A stretch of 64,000 bases of DNA from Saccharopolyspora_C sp040643635 (GCF_040643635.1 NZ_JBEYUS010000031.1:1-64000), one strand, 5' to 3'; positions 49,391-57,980 are shown, counted from the stretch's first letter. Notes: generated from the letters alone by a model not told the origin. A program made the numbers and translations.

Positions 49391-50071
49391 GTGCCGGACG
49401 GGTTGGAACGGGTGGTGGTGCAGATGGCGGGCCAAGCGGCGCGCAGCGAGCGGGTCGGGGCGACCCGGGAGGCGATCCTGGACGCGGCGGAGCGGTTGTT
49501 CGCCGAGAACGGGGTGTTCGCGGTGTCCAACCGGCAGGTCAGCGAGGCCGCCGGGCAGGGCAACAACACCGCGGTCGGCTACCACTTCGGCACCAAGACC
49601 GACCTGGTGCGGGCGATCGTGCGCAGGCACGCCGAGCCGATCGAGCGGATCCGGGTGCGGATGCTCGCCGAGGTCGGCGAGGACGCGGGAATCCGGGACT
49701 GGGTGGAATGCCTGGTGCGGCCCAGCATCGAGCACCTCGCCTCGCTGGGGGTGCCGACCTGGTTCGCCCGGTTCGGCGCGCAGGTGATGACCGATCCGTC
49801 GCTGCGCCCGGTGATGGTGGAGGAATCGCTCAGCGAACCGTCGCTGCACCGGATCATCGACGGGATGCGCCGGTGCCTGCCCGCGCTGCCGGACGAGGTG
49901 CGCGCCGAGCGCAACGACATGGCGCGGCAGCTCATGGTGCACATGCCCGCGGAACGGGAGCGGGCGCTCGCGGACTCCGGCTCCACGCCGCGGTCCACGT
50001 GGGACGACGCCGCGACGGGGCTGATCGACGCGATCACCGGCCTGTGGCTGGCGCCGGTCTCCGACCGCTGA
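49391..50071 (+). CDS. TetR-family regulator
   Basis: This 226-aa regulator has the HTH segment FAVSNRQVSEAAGQGNNTAV with GYHFGTKTDL and a C-terminal domain with PTWFARFGAQVMTDPSLRPV. GTG at 49391 is preferred because AGGGGGAA lies 4-5 bp upstream; ATG at 49424 and GTG at 49358 are alternatives. It lies 121 bp after the reductase-methyltransferase gene with its own palindrome, so it is probably the regulator of the aromatic mini-cluster. Its stop codon lies in the first unit of a 30-bp repeat array. Confidence 0.88.
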   Translation: MPDGLERVVVQMAGQAARSERVGATREAILDAAERLFAENGVFAVSNRQVSEAAGQGNNTAVGYHFGTKTDLVRAIVRRHAEPIERIRVRMLAEVGEDAGIRDWVECLVRPSIEHLASLGVPTWFARFGAQVMTDPSLRPVMVEESLSEPSLHRIIDGMRRCLPALPDEVRAERNDMARQLMVHMPAERERALADSGSTPRSTWDDAATGLIDAITGLWLAPVSDR

Positions 50072-50285
50072 TCTCGCGGCGGCCCTCCGGCCGCTGATCT
50101 CGCGGCGGAAGGGTTTCTGATCGCTGATCTCGGGGCGCGACGATCTCCAGGCGCTGATCTCGCAGCGGAACGGCCCTCCGGGCGCTGATCTCGCGGCGGA
50201 GGGGCCTTCCGGCTGCTGACCTCGCGGTTCGGCCCTCCACCGCTGATCTCGCGGTGAGCGCTCCTCCGGCGCTGACCGCGGGCGG
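50066..50285. repeat. Tandem array, about eight ~30-bp units containing GCTGATCTCGCGG
   Basis: The core GCTGATCTCGCGG recurs at about 50068, 50091, 50121, 50151, 50183, 50213, 50241 and (as GCTGACCGCGGG) 50268, spaced 23-32 bp. Many cores form a small hairpin CCGC-TGATCTC-GCGG. The TGA stop of the TetR gene is inside the first core. The array fills the gap between two convergent genes. Confidence 0.82.
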
Positions 50286-50324
50286 AACGGCCGCCGGGCC
50301 GGACGGGCCGTCCGCCCGCGGTGA

Positions 50325-50627
50325 TCAGGCTTCGTGGAGCAGGCGTTCGGTGACGGTGACCTCGCGGGACCCGGGCACCACGTGCTCCGCGGCCGCCTCG
50401 GTCCAGGCCGCGAAGTGCGGGCTCGCCCGGTGCGCCTCCAGCGCCGCCTGGTCCCGGTAGACCTCGTACAGGAAGAAGTGGTGGTCGTCCGCGGTGTCGA
50501 CGACCACGTCGAAGCTCACGCACCCCGGCTCGTTCGCCGCGGAAGCCTCCGCGTCGGCGGTGATGGCGGCCAGGAAAGCGTCCCGGTGGCCCGGCTTGGC
50601 CTGCATGGACACGACGAGGGCGAGCAC
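50325..50627 (-). CDS. ABM-domain monooxygenase
   Basis: This 100-aa protein is a single ABM fold: VLALVVSMQAKPGHRDAFLA, NEPGCVSFDVVVDTADDHHF and HRASPHFAAWTEAAAEHV. The GTG at 50627 has AGGAGG 5 bp upstream. It is divergent from the ammonia-lyase homologue (159-bp spacer). Cofactor-free ABM enzymes oxidise aromatic or quinol intermediates in several pathways, which would suit the aromatic mini-cluster, but a general quinol role is equally possible. Confidence 0.9.
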   Translation of the reverse strand: MLALVVSMQAKPGHRDAFLAAITADAEASAANEPGCVSFDVVVDTADDHHFFLYEVYRDQAALEAHRASPHFAAWTEAAAEHVVPGSREVTVTERLLHEA

Positions 50628-50786
50628 TCGATCCTCCTGAGCTGGAACGGTCCGGCGACCCCGACGGCCGCCGAGCGGCGACGATAACCCCGGCCGCGGC
50701 GGCCCGGCCCGCGGAGTGCGGATGATCTCATCGGCGGCGCGTCCCGCTCCGCCCATACTGGACCGGCCGAACGAGAGGAGACGAAG

Positions 50787-52229
50787 GTGATCCGGGTGGA
50801 CGGCCGCACGCTGCGGTGCACCGACGTCGCCGACGCCGCGCGCACCGCGGGACCGCTGGCGATCGACCTGTCCACGGCGGCGCTGCGGGTGGCGGAGCAC
50901 TCGTGGCGGCTCGCCGACGAGCTCAGCACCGAACGCGTCGTGTACGGCCGGACCACCGGCGTCGGCGCCAACAAGGACGACGTGGTCGGCGACCGCGACT
51001 CCGCCGAGCACGGGCTGCGGCTGCTGCGCAGCCACGCGGGCGGCAGCGGCGAACCCATGTCCGCCGAGCACACCCGCGGCACGCTGCTGATCCGGCTCAA
51101 CCAGCTCGTCGCGGGCCGGGCCGGGGTCAGCCCCGTCCTGATCACCGCGCTCGCCCAGGCCGTGCGCACCGGGGCGCTGCCGCTGGTGCACCGGCTCGGC
51201 GCCATCGGCACCGGCGACCTCGCACCGCTGGCCGAGACCGCGCTCGCCCTCGCCGGTGAACGCCCCTGGCTGGCCGGGCAGGTGGAGCCGGTGGAGATCG
51301 CGGCCGGGGACGCGCTCGCGTTCATGAGCAGCAACGCCGCCACCCTCGCCGAAGCGACCCTCGCGACCCTCGACCTGGAGCGGCTCACCCGAGCCAGCCA
51401 CGTCGTCGCCGCCCTCACCTACGTCGCCCTCGACGGCAACCCCGAGGCGTACGCGACGCCGGTGCACGAAGCCCGCCCGCACGCCGGGCAGGTCGGTTGC
51501 GCCGCGCAGATGCGGCGGCTGCTCGGGCTGGACAGCACCCCGAAGCCGGGCAGGCGCATCCAGGACCCGTTCGGGCTGCGCGCCTACCCGCAGGTGCAGG
51601 GCGCCGCGGTCGACGCGGTGCACTACCTGCGGGACGTGCTCGCCATCGAGATCAACGCGGGCACCGAGAACCCGATGATCTCGGTGGTGCACCGGGACGC
51701 CTACCACCACGCGCACTTCCACACCGCCTACGTGGCGTCCGCGCTGGACTGGGTGCGGGCGACGGTGCACCAGGTGGCGGAACTGTCCGCCGCGCGCCTC
51801 GGCGACCTGGTCGAACCGGAGTTCACCGGGCTGCGCCCGTTCCTCGCCGCGGGCCCCTCCGGCAGCTCCGGGGTGATGATCCTCGAATACGTGGCGCACG
51901 ACGCGCTCGCGGAGCTGCGCCACGCCGCGCTGCCCGCCACCCTCGGCACCGCCGTCGTGTCCCGCGGGCTCGAAGACCACGCCAGCTTCTCCACGCAGGC
52001 GGCGCGCGCGACCACCGCGGCCGCCGCCGCGTACCGGCGGCTGCTGGCCTGCGAACTCGTCGCCGCGGTGCGGGCGTTGCGGATGCGGGAGGCCGACCTG
52101 ATCGACGTGCCGGTGCGGGAGGCGTTCCACCTGGCCGCCGACACCCTCGACTCGCGGGTGGAGGACCGGCCGCTCACCGAGGACATCAGCAAGGCCGGGG
52201 ACCTGCTCGACGACCTCGTCCGCTTCTGA
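50787..52229 (+). CDS. Aromatic amino acid ammonia-lyase/mutase homologue with non-canonical MIO motif
   Basis: This 480-aa protein belongs to the HAL/PAL/TAL fold: the catalytic-Tyr loop VYGRTTGVGANKDD, the IQDPFGLRAYPQVQGA segment and the EINAGTENPMISV motif are all present. The MIO-forming Ala-Ser-Gly of the family is replaced by Gly141-Thr142-Gly143 in LGAIGTGDLAPLAE, and the DNA clearly reads GGC-ACC-GGC. A second active-site loop is also divergent (AAGPSGSSGVMILEY). The GTG at 50787 follows GAGAGGAGACG. It may be a lyase with an unusual cofactor, or may have lost MIO chemistry. It is divergent from the ABM gene. Confidence 0.88.
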   Translation: MIRVDGRTLRCTDVADAARTAGPLAIDLSTAALRVAEHSWRLADELSTERVVYGRTTGVGANKDDVVGDRDSAEHGLRLLRSHAGGSGEPMSAEHTRGTLLIRLNQLVAGRAGVSPVLITALAQAVRTGALPLVHRLGAIGTGDLAPLAETALALAGERPWLAGQVEPVEIAAGDALAFMSSNAATLAEATLATLDLERLTRASHVVAALTYVALDGNPEAYATPVHEARPHAGQVGCAAQMRRLLGLDSTPKPGRRIQDPFGLRAYPQVQGAAVDAVHYLRDVLAIEINAGTENPMISVVHRDAYHHAHFHTAYVASALDWVRATVHQVAELSAARLGDLVEPEFTGLRPFLAAGPSGSSGVMILEYVAHDALAELRHAALPATLGTAVVSRGLEDHASFSTQAARATTAAAAAYRRLLACELVAAVRALRMREADLIDVPVREAFHLAADTLDSRVEDRPLTEDISKAGDLLDDLVRF

Positions 52230-52272
52230 CGACCGGCGCCGGTGGACCTCGCGGCGTGCCGGCGAGATCATC

Positions 52273-52290
52273 GGTCCCGGCTCCGGGACC
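52273..52290 (+). terminator. Hairpin after the ammonia-lyase homologue
   Basis: GGTCCC and GGGACC flank GGCTCC (the full sequence GGTCCCGGCTCCGGGACC is symmetric over 8 bp each side). It starts 43 bp after the stop. A second hairpin, AGCCCCGG with CCGGGGCT across a 26-nt loop, follows at about 52328-52369. Confidence 0.65.
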
Positions 52291-52406
52291 GCCCCGGCCC
52301 CGCACCTCCCGGGCCAGGGCAAGACGAAGCCCCGGCGACATGATCGGAGATCAGGGGCCATCCGGGGCTATTCGTCGGGAAGCGTAGCACGACCGAAGGG
52401 ACACCC

Positions 52407-53084
52407 GTGGCGGCCTGGATCGAGCAGTGGCTCTCGGCGCCGAGGCTCGCGCCCTACCGCGCGGCCGCGAGCACCGAGCGGGCCGCCCTGGAGCTCTACG
52501 AGTGGAACGCCACGATCTCCGCGGCGTTCCACCACGACATCGCCCACCTCGAGGTCGGGCTGCGCAACGCGCACGACCGGTCGTTGTGCGCGGACCTGGA
52601 AGCCGGGGAGCCGCACTGGACGGCCACGCCCGCGCGGTTCTTCCCGCCCGCCCGGCACCGGGCCGCCAACGGCCGCCTGGTCGACACCAACGACACCGCC
52701 CGCGCGACGATCGCGAAAGCCCGCGGCCAGGCCGCCCGCGGGCTGCCGCGCGGCACCGAACCCCCACCGGGCAAGGTGATCGCCGAGCTGTCGTTCGGCT
52801 TCTGGCGGTTCCTCACCTCCCGCCGCCACCACGACCGGCTCTGGATCCCGCTGCTGCACCGCGCGTTCCCCCGGGGCACCGCGCGCGCCGACCTGGACCG
52901 GCCGCTGGGGCGGCTGCACGGCCTGCGCAACCGCGCCGCCCACCACGAGAACCTGCTGCGGGCGAACCTGCCCGCGCGGCACCAGGACGTGCTCGACGTC
53001 GCCGCCCTGCTCGCCCCGGAACTCGCCACCCACCTCAAGGCGACCAGCACGGTGCCCGCGCTGCTCGGCGAACGCCCCCGGTGA
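52407..53084 (+). CDS. Abi_2/HEPN-like protein
   Basis: This 225-aa protein resembles the Abi_2 family: WLSAPRLAPYRAAASTERAA, HDIAHLEVGLRNAHDRSL and a late LHGLRNRAAHHENLL. The R-N-x-A-A-H stretch fits the HEPN ribonuclease motif (Rx4-6H). Relatives include abortive-infection proteins and toxins, and many remain uncharacterised. The GTG at 52407 has GAAGGGA 6-7 bp upstream. No antitoxin partner (MNT, for example) is adjacent, so this may be a solitary gene. Confidence 0.75.
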   Translation: MAAWIEQWLSAPRLAPYRAAASTERAALELYEWNATISAAFHHDIAHLEVGLRNAHDRSLCADLEAGEPHWTATPARFFPPARHRAANGRLVDTNDTARATIAKARGQAARGLPRGTEPPPGKVIAELSFGFWRFLTSRRHHDRLWIPLLHRAFPRGTARADLDRPLGRLHGLRNRAAHHENLLRANLPARHQDVLDVAALLAPELATHLKATSTVPALLGERPR

Positions 53085-53182
53085 ACCCGCTGCCGAACGC
53101 GTGTGCGCACCGGGATGTGTGAGTGCGGGCTGTGCGGGTACGCGCCGGTGGAAGGCAACGTCCACCGGAAGGAGACGGCGTC

Positions 53183-53359
53183 ATGGGCGACGAGGACAAG
53201 GCCCAGCACAAGGCCGAAGAGCTCAAGGGCCAGGCCAAGGAGAAGGCGGGCGACGTCACCGGGAACGAGCAGTGGCAGGCCGAAGGCAAGGCCGACCAGG
53301 CCAAGGGCGGCTTCAAGCAGGCCGTGGAGAAGGTCAAGGACGCCGTGAAGGGGCGCTGA
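53183..53359 (+). CDS. CsbD-family stress protein
   Basis: This 58-aa, Lys/Glu-rich helical protein reads MGDEDKAQHKAEELKGQAKE, then KAGDVTGNEQWQAEGKADQA and a KxGFKQAVEKVKDAVK end, the CsbD pattern. CsbD proteins are sigma-B-type stress-induced proteins of unknown mechanism. The ATG at 53183 has GGAAGGAGAC 6 bp upstream. It is 75 bp upstream of the TPP-enzyme gene on the same strand and may share its stress induction. Confidence 0.93.
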   Translation: MGDEDKAQHKAEELKGQAKEKAGDVTGNEQWQAEGKADQAKGGFKQAVEKVKDAVKGR

Positions 53360-53434
53360 ACCGGCTCCCGCCCCGCCGGGTGGCGGCCCCGCCGCCGCCC
53401 GGCGGCAGACCCCTGCGAGGAGGTATCGCGACCA

Positions 53435-55246
53435 GTGGCTGATCCGAAGAACGTCGCCGAGCACATCGTCGAACGACTGGGCAGCTGGGGCGCTCGCCGC
53501 TTCTACGGCTACCCGGGCGACGGCATCGGCGGGGTGATCGCCGCGCTGCGCACCGCTCCCGGCACCGAGTTCATCCAGGTCCGGCACGAGGAGACCGCGG
53601 GCTTCGCGGCGTGCGCGGACGTCAAGTACGGCGGCAGCGCACTCGGCTGCTGCGCCGTGACCAGCGGGCCCGGCGCGGTGCACGCGCTCAACGGGCTCTA
53701 CGACGCGAAGCTCGACCACCAGCCGGTGGTGGCGCTGCTCGGGCACACCGCGAGCACCGCGCTCGGCGGCGGTTACTACCAGGAGATCGACCTGACGAAC
53801 CTGTTCAAGGACGTCGCGGGCGACTTCTGCGAGCAGCTGGTGGAACCCAGCCAGGTCCGCCACCTCGTCGACCGGGCCTGCCGCACCGCGCTGGCGCACC
53901 GGACGGTGACGGCCCTGGTGCTGCCCAGCGATCTGCTGGAGCAGGCGGCCGTGCCCGAGCCGCCCGCCGAGCACGGCTACTACCGGACCTCCGCGGTGCC
54001 CAGCACCCCGGTCGCCGCCGCCGATCCGCGCGGCGTCGCGCAGGCCGCCGAGGTGCTCAACGCGGGGGAGAAGGTCGCGATCCTCGCGGGCGCGGGCGCG
54101 CACGGCGCGACCGAGGCGCTCACCGCCGTCGCCGACCGGCTCGGCGCGGGCGCGGCGAAGGCGCTGCTGGGCAAGACGGTCCTGGACGACGCGCTGCCGT
54201 GGGTCACCGGCCCCATCGGGCTGCTCGGCTCCACCGCCAGCTGGCACCTGATGCGCGAGTGCGACACGTTGCTGATCGTCGGCTCGACCATGCCCTACAC
54301 CGAGTTCTACCCGGCACCGGGGCAGGCGCGGGCCGTGCAGATCGACGTGGACGGGGCGCGCTGCGGCACCCGGTACGACACCGAGGTGAACCTCGTCGGC
54401 GACGCCCGCGCGACCCTGGAGGCGCTGCTGCCGCAGCTCGACGAACGCACCGGGCACACCTGGCGGAACCACGTCGCGCAGTGGACGCGGCGCTGGGACT
54501 CCTACAGCGAGAAGCGCGCCGACGCCGACACCAGCGGGCTCAACCCGGAACTGGTGGTGCGGGAGCTGTCCCGGCGACTGCCGGACGACGTGATGGTCGC
54601 CGCGGACTGCGGCACCGCCACCAGCTGGTACGCCCGGGATCTGCAGATGCGGCCCGGCATGCTCGGCAGCCTCTCCGGCACGCTGCTGTCCATGGGCGGC
54701 GGGCTGCCGTACGCGCTGGCCGCGAAGTTCGCCCACCCGGAGCGGCCGGTGGTGGCGCTCGTCGGGGACGGGGCGATGCAGATGAACGGGGTCAACGAGC
54801 TGATCACCGTGGCGAAGTACTGGCAGGAGTGGGCCGATCCGCGGTTCACCGTGCTGGTGCTCGCCAACGACGACCTGTCCTACGTGACCTGGGAGACCAG
54901 GGCGATGCTCGGCGACAAGCCGTACCCGGAGGCCCAGCACCTGCCGCAGGTGCCGTACGCGAAGTGGGCCGAACTGCTCGGCCTGTCCGGGCACGAGCTG
55001 GACCGCGCCGACCAGGCAGGCGAGGTGTGGGACCGGGCGCTGCACGCCGACCGGCCGACGGTGGTCGACGCCCGGGTCGACCCGGCGGTGCCGCTGGTCC
55101 CGCCGCACGTCACCGTCTCGCAGGCGCTGAACACGGCCCGTTCGCAGGTGCGGGGCGATCCGGACGCGCTGCGCATCATCGCCGACGGGGTGCGGGAGAC
55201 GATCGGCGCGAAGGCCCGGTCGGTGCTCAGCGCGCCCCTCGACTGA
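53435..55246 (+). CDS. TPP-dependent pyruvate oxidase-like enzyme
   Basis: This 603-aa protein has the three-domain POX/AHAS layout: N-terminal PYR domain with the catalytic Glu in VRHEETAGFAACADVKYGG (in part), a central domain with VAILAGAGAHGATEA, and a C-terminal PP domain with the TPP motif GDGAMQMNGVNELITV ending in ANDD. It resembles bacterial pyruvate oxidases (PoxB type) used under stress or in stationary phase. The GTG at 53435 has GCGAGGAGG 6-10 bp upstream. It follows csbD. Its end overlaps the convergent membrane-protein gene by 20 bp. Confidence 0.9.
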   Translation: MADPKNVAEHIVERLGSWGARRFYGYPGDGIGGVIAALRTAPGTEFIQVRHEETAGFAACADVKYGGSALGCCAVTSGPGAVHALNGLYDAKLDHQPVVALLGHTASTALGGGYYQEIDLTNLFKDVAGDFCEQLVEPSQVRHLVDRACRTALAHRTVTALVLPSDLLEQAAVPEPPAEHGYYRTSAVPSTPVAAADPRGVAQAAEVLNAGEKVAILAGAGAHGATEALTAVADRLGAGAAKALLGKTVLDDALPWVTGPIGLLGSTASWHLMRECDTLLIVGSTMPYTEFYPAPGQARAVQIDVDGARCGTRYDTEVNLVGDARATLEALLPQLDERTGHTWRNHVAQWTRRWDSYSEKRADADTSGLNPELVVRELSRRLPDDVMVAADCGTATSWYARDLQMRPGMLGSLSGTLLSMGGGLPYALAAKFAHPERPVVALVGDGAMQMNGVNELITVAKYWQEWADPRFTVLVLANDDLSYVTWETRAMLGDKPYPEAQHLPQVPYAKWAELLGLSGHELDRADQAGEVWDRALHADRPTVVDARVDPAVPLVPPHVTVSQALNTARSQVRGDPDALRIIADGVRETIGAKARSVLSAPLD

Positions 55247-55562
55247 ACCCGCGGTGCCCGCCGTGCTCGCGCCGCCGCGACGGCACGAGCACGGCGACCA
55301 GCCCGCCGGAGGTCAGCAGCAGCGCCCCCGCCAGGCCCGCGATCAGCAGCCGCCGGTCCTGCCCGGCCCGCTGCACCTGCCGCTGGTCGTCGTAGCTGTT
55401 GAGCGTGCTGCCCGCGCTGGAGACCAGGCGGCACACCTGGTCCCGGCCCATGAGCTGCTCCCCGCACCGGACCGGACCGCCGCCCGTGGTGGCCAGCACC
55501 GCGCCGCCGCCCACTAGCAGCACGACGAGCACCGCGATCCCCGCACGCGCCAGTGACCCCAT
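55227..55562 (-). CDS. Small membrane protein with two helices
   Basis: This 111-aa protein has an N-terminal helix (GIAVLVVLLVGGGAVLA), an external loop with two Cys (CGEQLMGRDQVCRLV), a second helix (LLIAGLAGALLLTSGGLVAV) and a basic tail. The ATG at 55562 has GAGGGGGA 5 bp upstream. The last 20 bp overlap the convergent TPP-enzyme gene. Unknown function; the two Cys could form a disulfide outside the cell. Confidence 0.75.
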   Translation of the reverse strand: MGSLARAGIAVLVVLLVGGGAVLATTGGGPVRCGEQLMGRDQVCRLVSSAGSTLNSYDDQRQVQRAGQDRRLLIAGLAGALLLTSGGLVAVLVPSRRREHGGHRGFSRGAR

Positions 55563-55690
55563 CGCGTCCCCCTCCGCCGGGTGTCCAGTGTGGTCTCGGC
55601 CCGGGCCCGGTGGGCAGGCTCGCACCGGCGTGGCCGGTGGAAAGAGCTGGTCAGCGGGGCGTGGCGGGTTTTCCGGTCCGGATCCGGTGC

Positions 55691-56407
55691 TCAGCCCACG
55701 AGAACGGACTCCGCGTGCTCGGCCTCGCGGGCGCGCGCGGCGTAGCGCAGCAGCGCCCAGGCGAACAGCAGCACCGCGGGCCCGCCCAGGCCGATCAGCC
55801 ACGGCCAGGTCGTGGAGGTCCGCGCGGTCACCACGACCAGTTCGCCGCCGCCCGCGACGTCGGCGGGGTCCGACGGCACCAGCAGGTGGTCCGCCGGGGA
55901 GAACAGGTCGTTGTGCCTGCGGAAGTCCGCCAGGCCGCCCGGATAGGTGCGGCCGGTGCCGTCGATGAGCAGCGGCCGCGCCGCGGGCGCCGTGGCGACG
56001 TAGACGGTGCCGAGCTCCAGGCCGCCGTCCGCGTACCCCACCAGCACCGCCCGGCCGTGCAGCCGGGCGTCCGGCGCGTGCTCCGCCGCCGCCCGCCGCA
56101 CCGCGCGGCCCGCGTCGCAGCGCGCCGCACCCCGGTCCCGCGCCTCGTTCGAGCCGCTTTCCTCGCCCGATGGGGGCTCCTCGCAGGGGAAGGCGCGGAA
56201 CAGCTCCGCCGCCAGCTCGTCCGGGGTGTAGTAGGCCGCGAAGTCCGCGAGCCGATCCTCGCTGGTGCCTGCGGCGGGGAACCGGTCGTGCACCACCGCG
56301 GTGGAACCCAGGTAGTCCGCGAACAGGTCCGGTGGTTCCGCGGATCCGCAGGAACAGGTCGTGACCAGCACCGCGAGCACCGCGGTTCCGGTGGACAAGC
56401 GCATCAT
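55691..56407 (-). CDS. Exported/membrane-anchored protein, possibly a lipoprotein
   Basis: This 238-aa protein has a signal-like N-terminus (MMRLSTGTAVLAVLVTTCSC), where Cys18 or Cys20 might be a lipobox Cys, a mostly hydrophilic external domain, and a C-terminal helix (WPWLIGLGGPAVLLFAWALL) with a short charged tail. This gives an outside domain held at both ends. No family is recognised. Confidence 0.72.
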   Translation of the reverse strand: MMRLSTGTAVLAVLVTTCSCGSAEPPDLFADYLGSTAVVHDRFPAAGTSEDRLADFAAYYTPDELAAELFRAFPCEEPPSGEESGSNEARDRGAARCDAGRAVRRAAAEHAPDARLHGRAVLVGYADGGLELGTVYVATAPAARPLLIDGTGRTYPGGLADFRRHNDLFSPADHLLVPSDPADVAGGGELVVVTARTSTTWPWLIGLGGPAVLLFAWALLRYAARAREAEHAESVLVG

Positions 56408-56530
56408 CGCTCCTCGGCGCGAGCCGACGGCGCGGGGACGCCGCCGCGCCGCTCGTCGCCGCCGAGACTGGCACGGGACCGGCGGGTCCAGTACCCGCTT
56501 TCGCAGGTAGTGGCGGGCCGGCGCTCCGGC

Positions 56531-56953
56531 TCAGTCGTCCGGAACGAGGCGTTTGCCCAGGTCCACGGCGTCATACGGGGTGTAGCCGAGGCGTGCGTAG
56601 AAGTCCACGACCCCGGTGTTGTCCGGCCGGACCTGCAACTGCACCTTCGGGCAGCCCAGCGCCGCCAGCGCGGCCTCGGCCCGTTCGACGAGCGCGCGGC
56701 CCAGGCCGGTGCCGCGCTGCTCGTCGGCGACGGCCAGGTAGTGGATCCAGCCGCGATGACCGTCGTAACCGGCCATCGCGGAGCCGACCACGGCGCCGGA
56801 ACCGTCCTCGGCGACGAAGAACAGCTCCGGCTGCACCGACCGCTTGCGCCGCACGTCGGCCCACGGGTCGTTCCAGGGGCGGGTCAGCCCCGCCGCCTGC
56901 CACAACGCCACCACCGCTCCGGTGTCGCCCTCGGCGAATGTCCTGATCCGCAC
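56531..56953 (-). CDS. GNAT acetyltransferase (YpeA-like)
   Basis: This 140-aa enzyme has the acetyl-CoA motif A region YLAVADEQRGTGLGRALVER and motif B VQLQVRPDNTGVVDFYARLG. The beginning VRIRTFAEGDTGAVVALWQA resembles E. coli YpeA. GTG at 56953 follows GGGAGGAGCGGGAG. The substrate is unknown. Confidence 0.92.
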   Translation of the reverse strand: MRIRTFAEGDTGAVVALWQAAGLTRPWNDPWADVRRKRSVQPELFFVAEDGSGAVVGSAMAGYDGHRGWIHYLAVADEQRGTGLGRALVERAEAALAALGCPKVQLQVRPDNTGVVDFYARLGYTPYDAVDLGKRLVPDD

Positions 56954-57050
56954 CGCTCCCGCTCCTCCCGCCGTGTCCCGGCCGCACGGTACGCGGTCCA
57001 CGGTGGACGGCGCTGCGGATTTTCCCGGCCGCGAGCGGGTTCGCCGGTGG

Positions 57051-57980
57051 TCAGGAGGCGTGCGGCACGGCGAGGCCTGCGGCGGCGAGCTCGGAGCGGG
57101 TGGCGTCCGGGGCGTAGCGGTGCAGCAGCTCCAGCCCGAGCTGCGCGCGGCGCACCCGTTCGCGGCCCAGCGCGATCGCGGTCGGGGTCAGGTGCGTGCC
57201 GCTCGGGTAGATGTTCGGGGCGTTGCGCAGCCCGAACTTCAGGTACACGGGTGCGGCGACCCGCACGATCTCGGCGATCTCGAAGTGCCGCACGAACCCG
57301 CCGAGGTCGTCCGGCGCCTCCACGTACACGTCCAGCGGCAGTTCGGTGGCGGCCCGGATGTCGGCGAGCTGCCGGAGGTCGAGGTCGGTGGGCACGTTGT
57401 AGCTGTTCGCGCCGAGCTCCTCCGCGATGCGCACCGAAGCCGGATTCGACAGTCCCATTTGGACACTGATCTTGAATTGCAGATCCGGTTGCAGCGCACC
57501 GGATTCGCGCATCCGGGACGCGGTCGCCAGCACGCCGAGGTCGGTGATCAGCACGCTGCGGATGCCCGCTTCGGCGGTCCGGCGGACGTCCTCCAGCGCG
57601 TGCACGAGTCCTTCGGTGCCGCGGGCCTGCGCGGCGACCGGCCCGCCACCGCTCGCGGTGGCCAGCGCCCCGGTGCCCCAGGCGGCGACCGGACGGGCGA
57701 ACAGGCTCAGCTCCACGTGAGCGGCGGCCGCGGTGCGGGACATCGCGCCGAGTTCGGCGGCGGTGAGCAGCATCCCGCCGCTGCCCTGGGAGATCCGGTG
57801 CACCGGCACCTCGCGCGCCCGGGCTTCGTCCAGCACGGCGTCGAGCACCTCGGGGCCTTCGGTGCTGGGGATCTCCACCCGGTACTGCGCGCCGTCCGGG
57901 AAGCGCTTCCCGCTGTCCGGCAGCTGCGGCCCGCCACCGGGAAGTCCTTGCGCCATCAGGAATTCGCGAGTCTCCCGCAC
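57051..57980 (-). CDS. U32-peptidase-like TIM-barrel protein
   Basis: This 309-aa protein has a TIM-barrel pattern like the U32 family: IRSVLITDLGVLATASRMRE, FKISVQMGLSNPASVRIAEE, LGANSYNVPTDLDLRQLADI and PLDVYVEAPDDLGGFVRHFE, then YLKFGLRNAPNIYPSGTHLT. U32 members include hydroxylases and peptidase-like enzymes acting on RNA, collagen or quinones; the specific role here is not clear. GTG at 57980 has GGAGCGG upstream; the Met at residue 9 is an alternative start. It is downstream of the NACHT gene's 3' end but on the same strand. Confidence 0.65.
   Translation of the reverse strand: MRETREFLMAQGLPGGGPQLPDSGKRFPDGAQYRVEIPSTEGPEVLDAVLDEARAREVPVHRISQGSGGMLLTAAELGAMSRTAAAAHVELSLFARPVAAWGTGALATASGGGPVAAQARGTEGLVHALEDVRRTAEAGIRSVLITDLGVLATASRMRESGALQPDLQFKISVQMGLSNPASVRIAEELGANSYNVPTDLDLRQLADIRAATELPLDVYVEAPDDLGGFVRHFEIAEIVRVAAPVYLKFGLRNAPNIYPSGTHLTPTAIALGRERVRRAQLGLELLHRYAPDATRSELAAAGLAVPHAS

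Noticed and set aside
44867..50285. Tandem arrays as CRISPR
   Set aside because: Units are contiguous or spaced by degenerate sequence of the same family, with no unique spacers of constant length and no cas genes.
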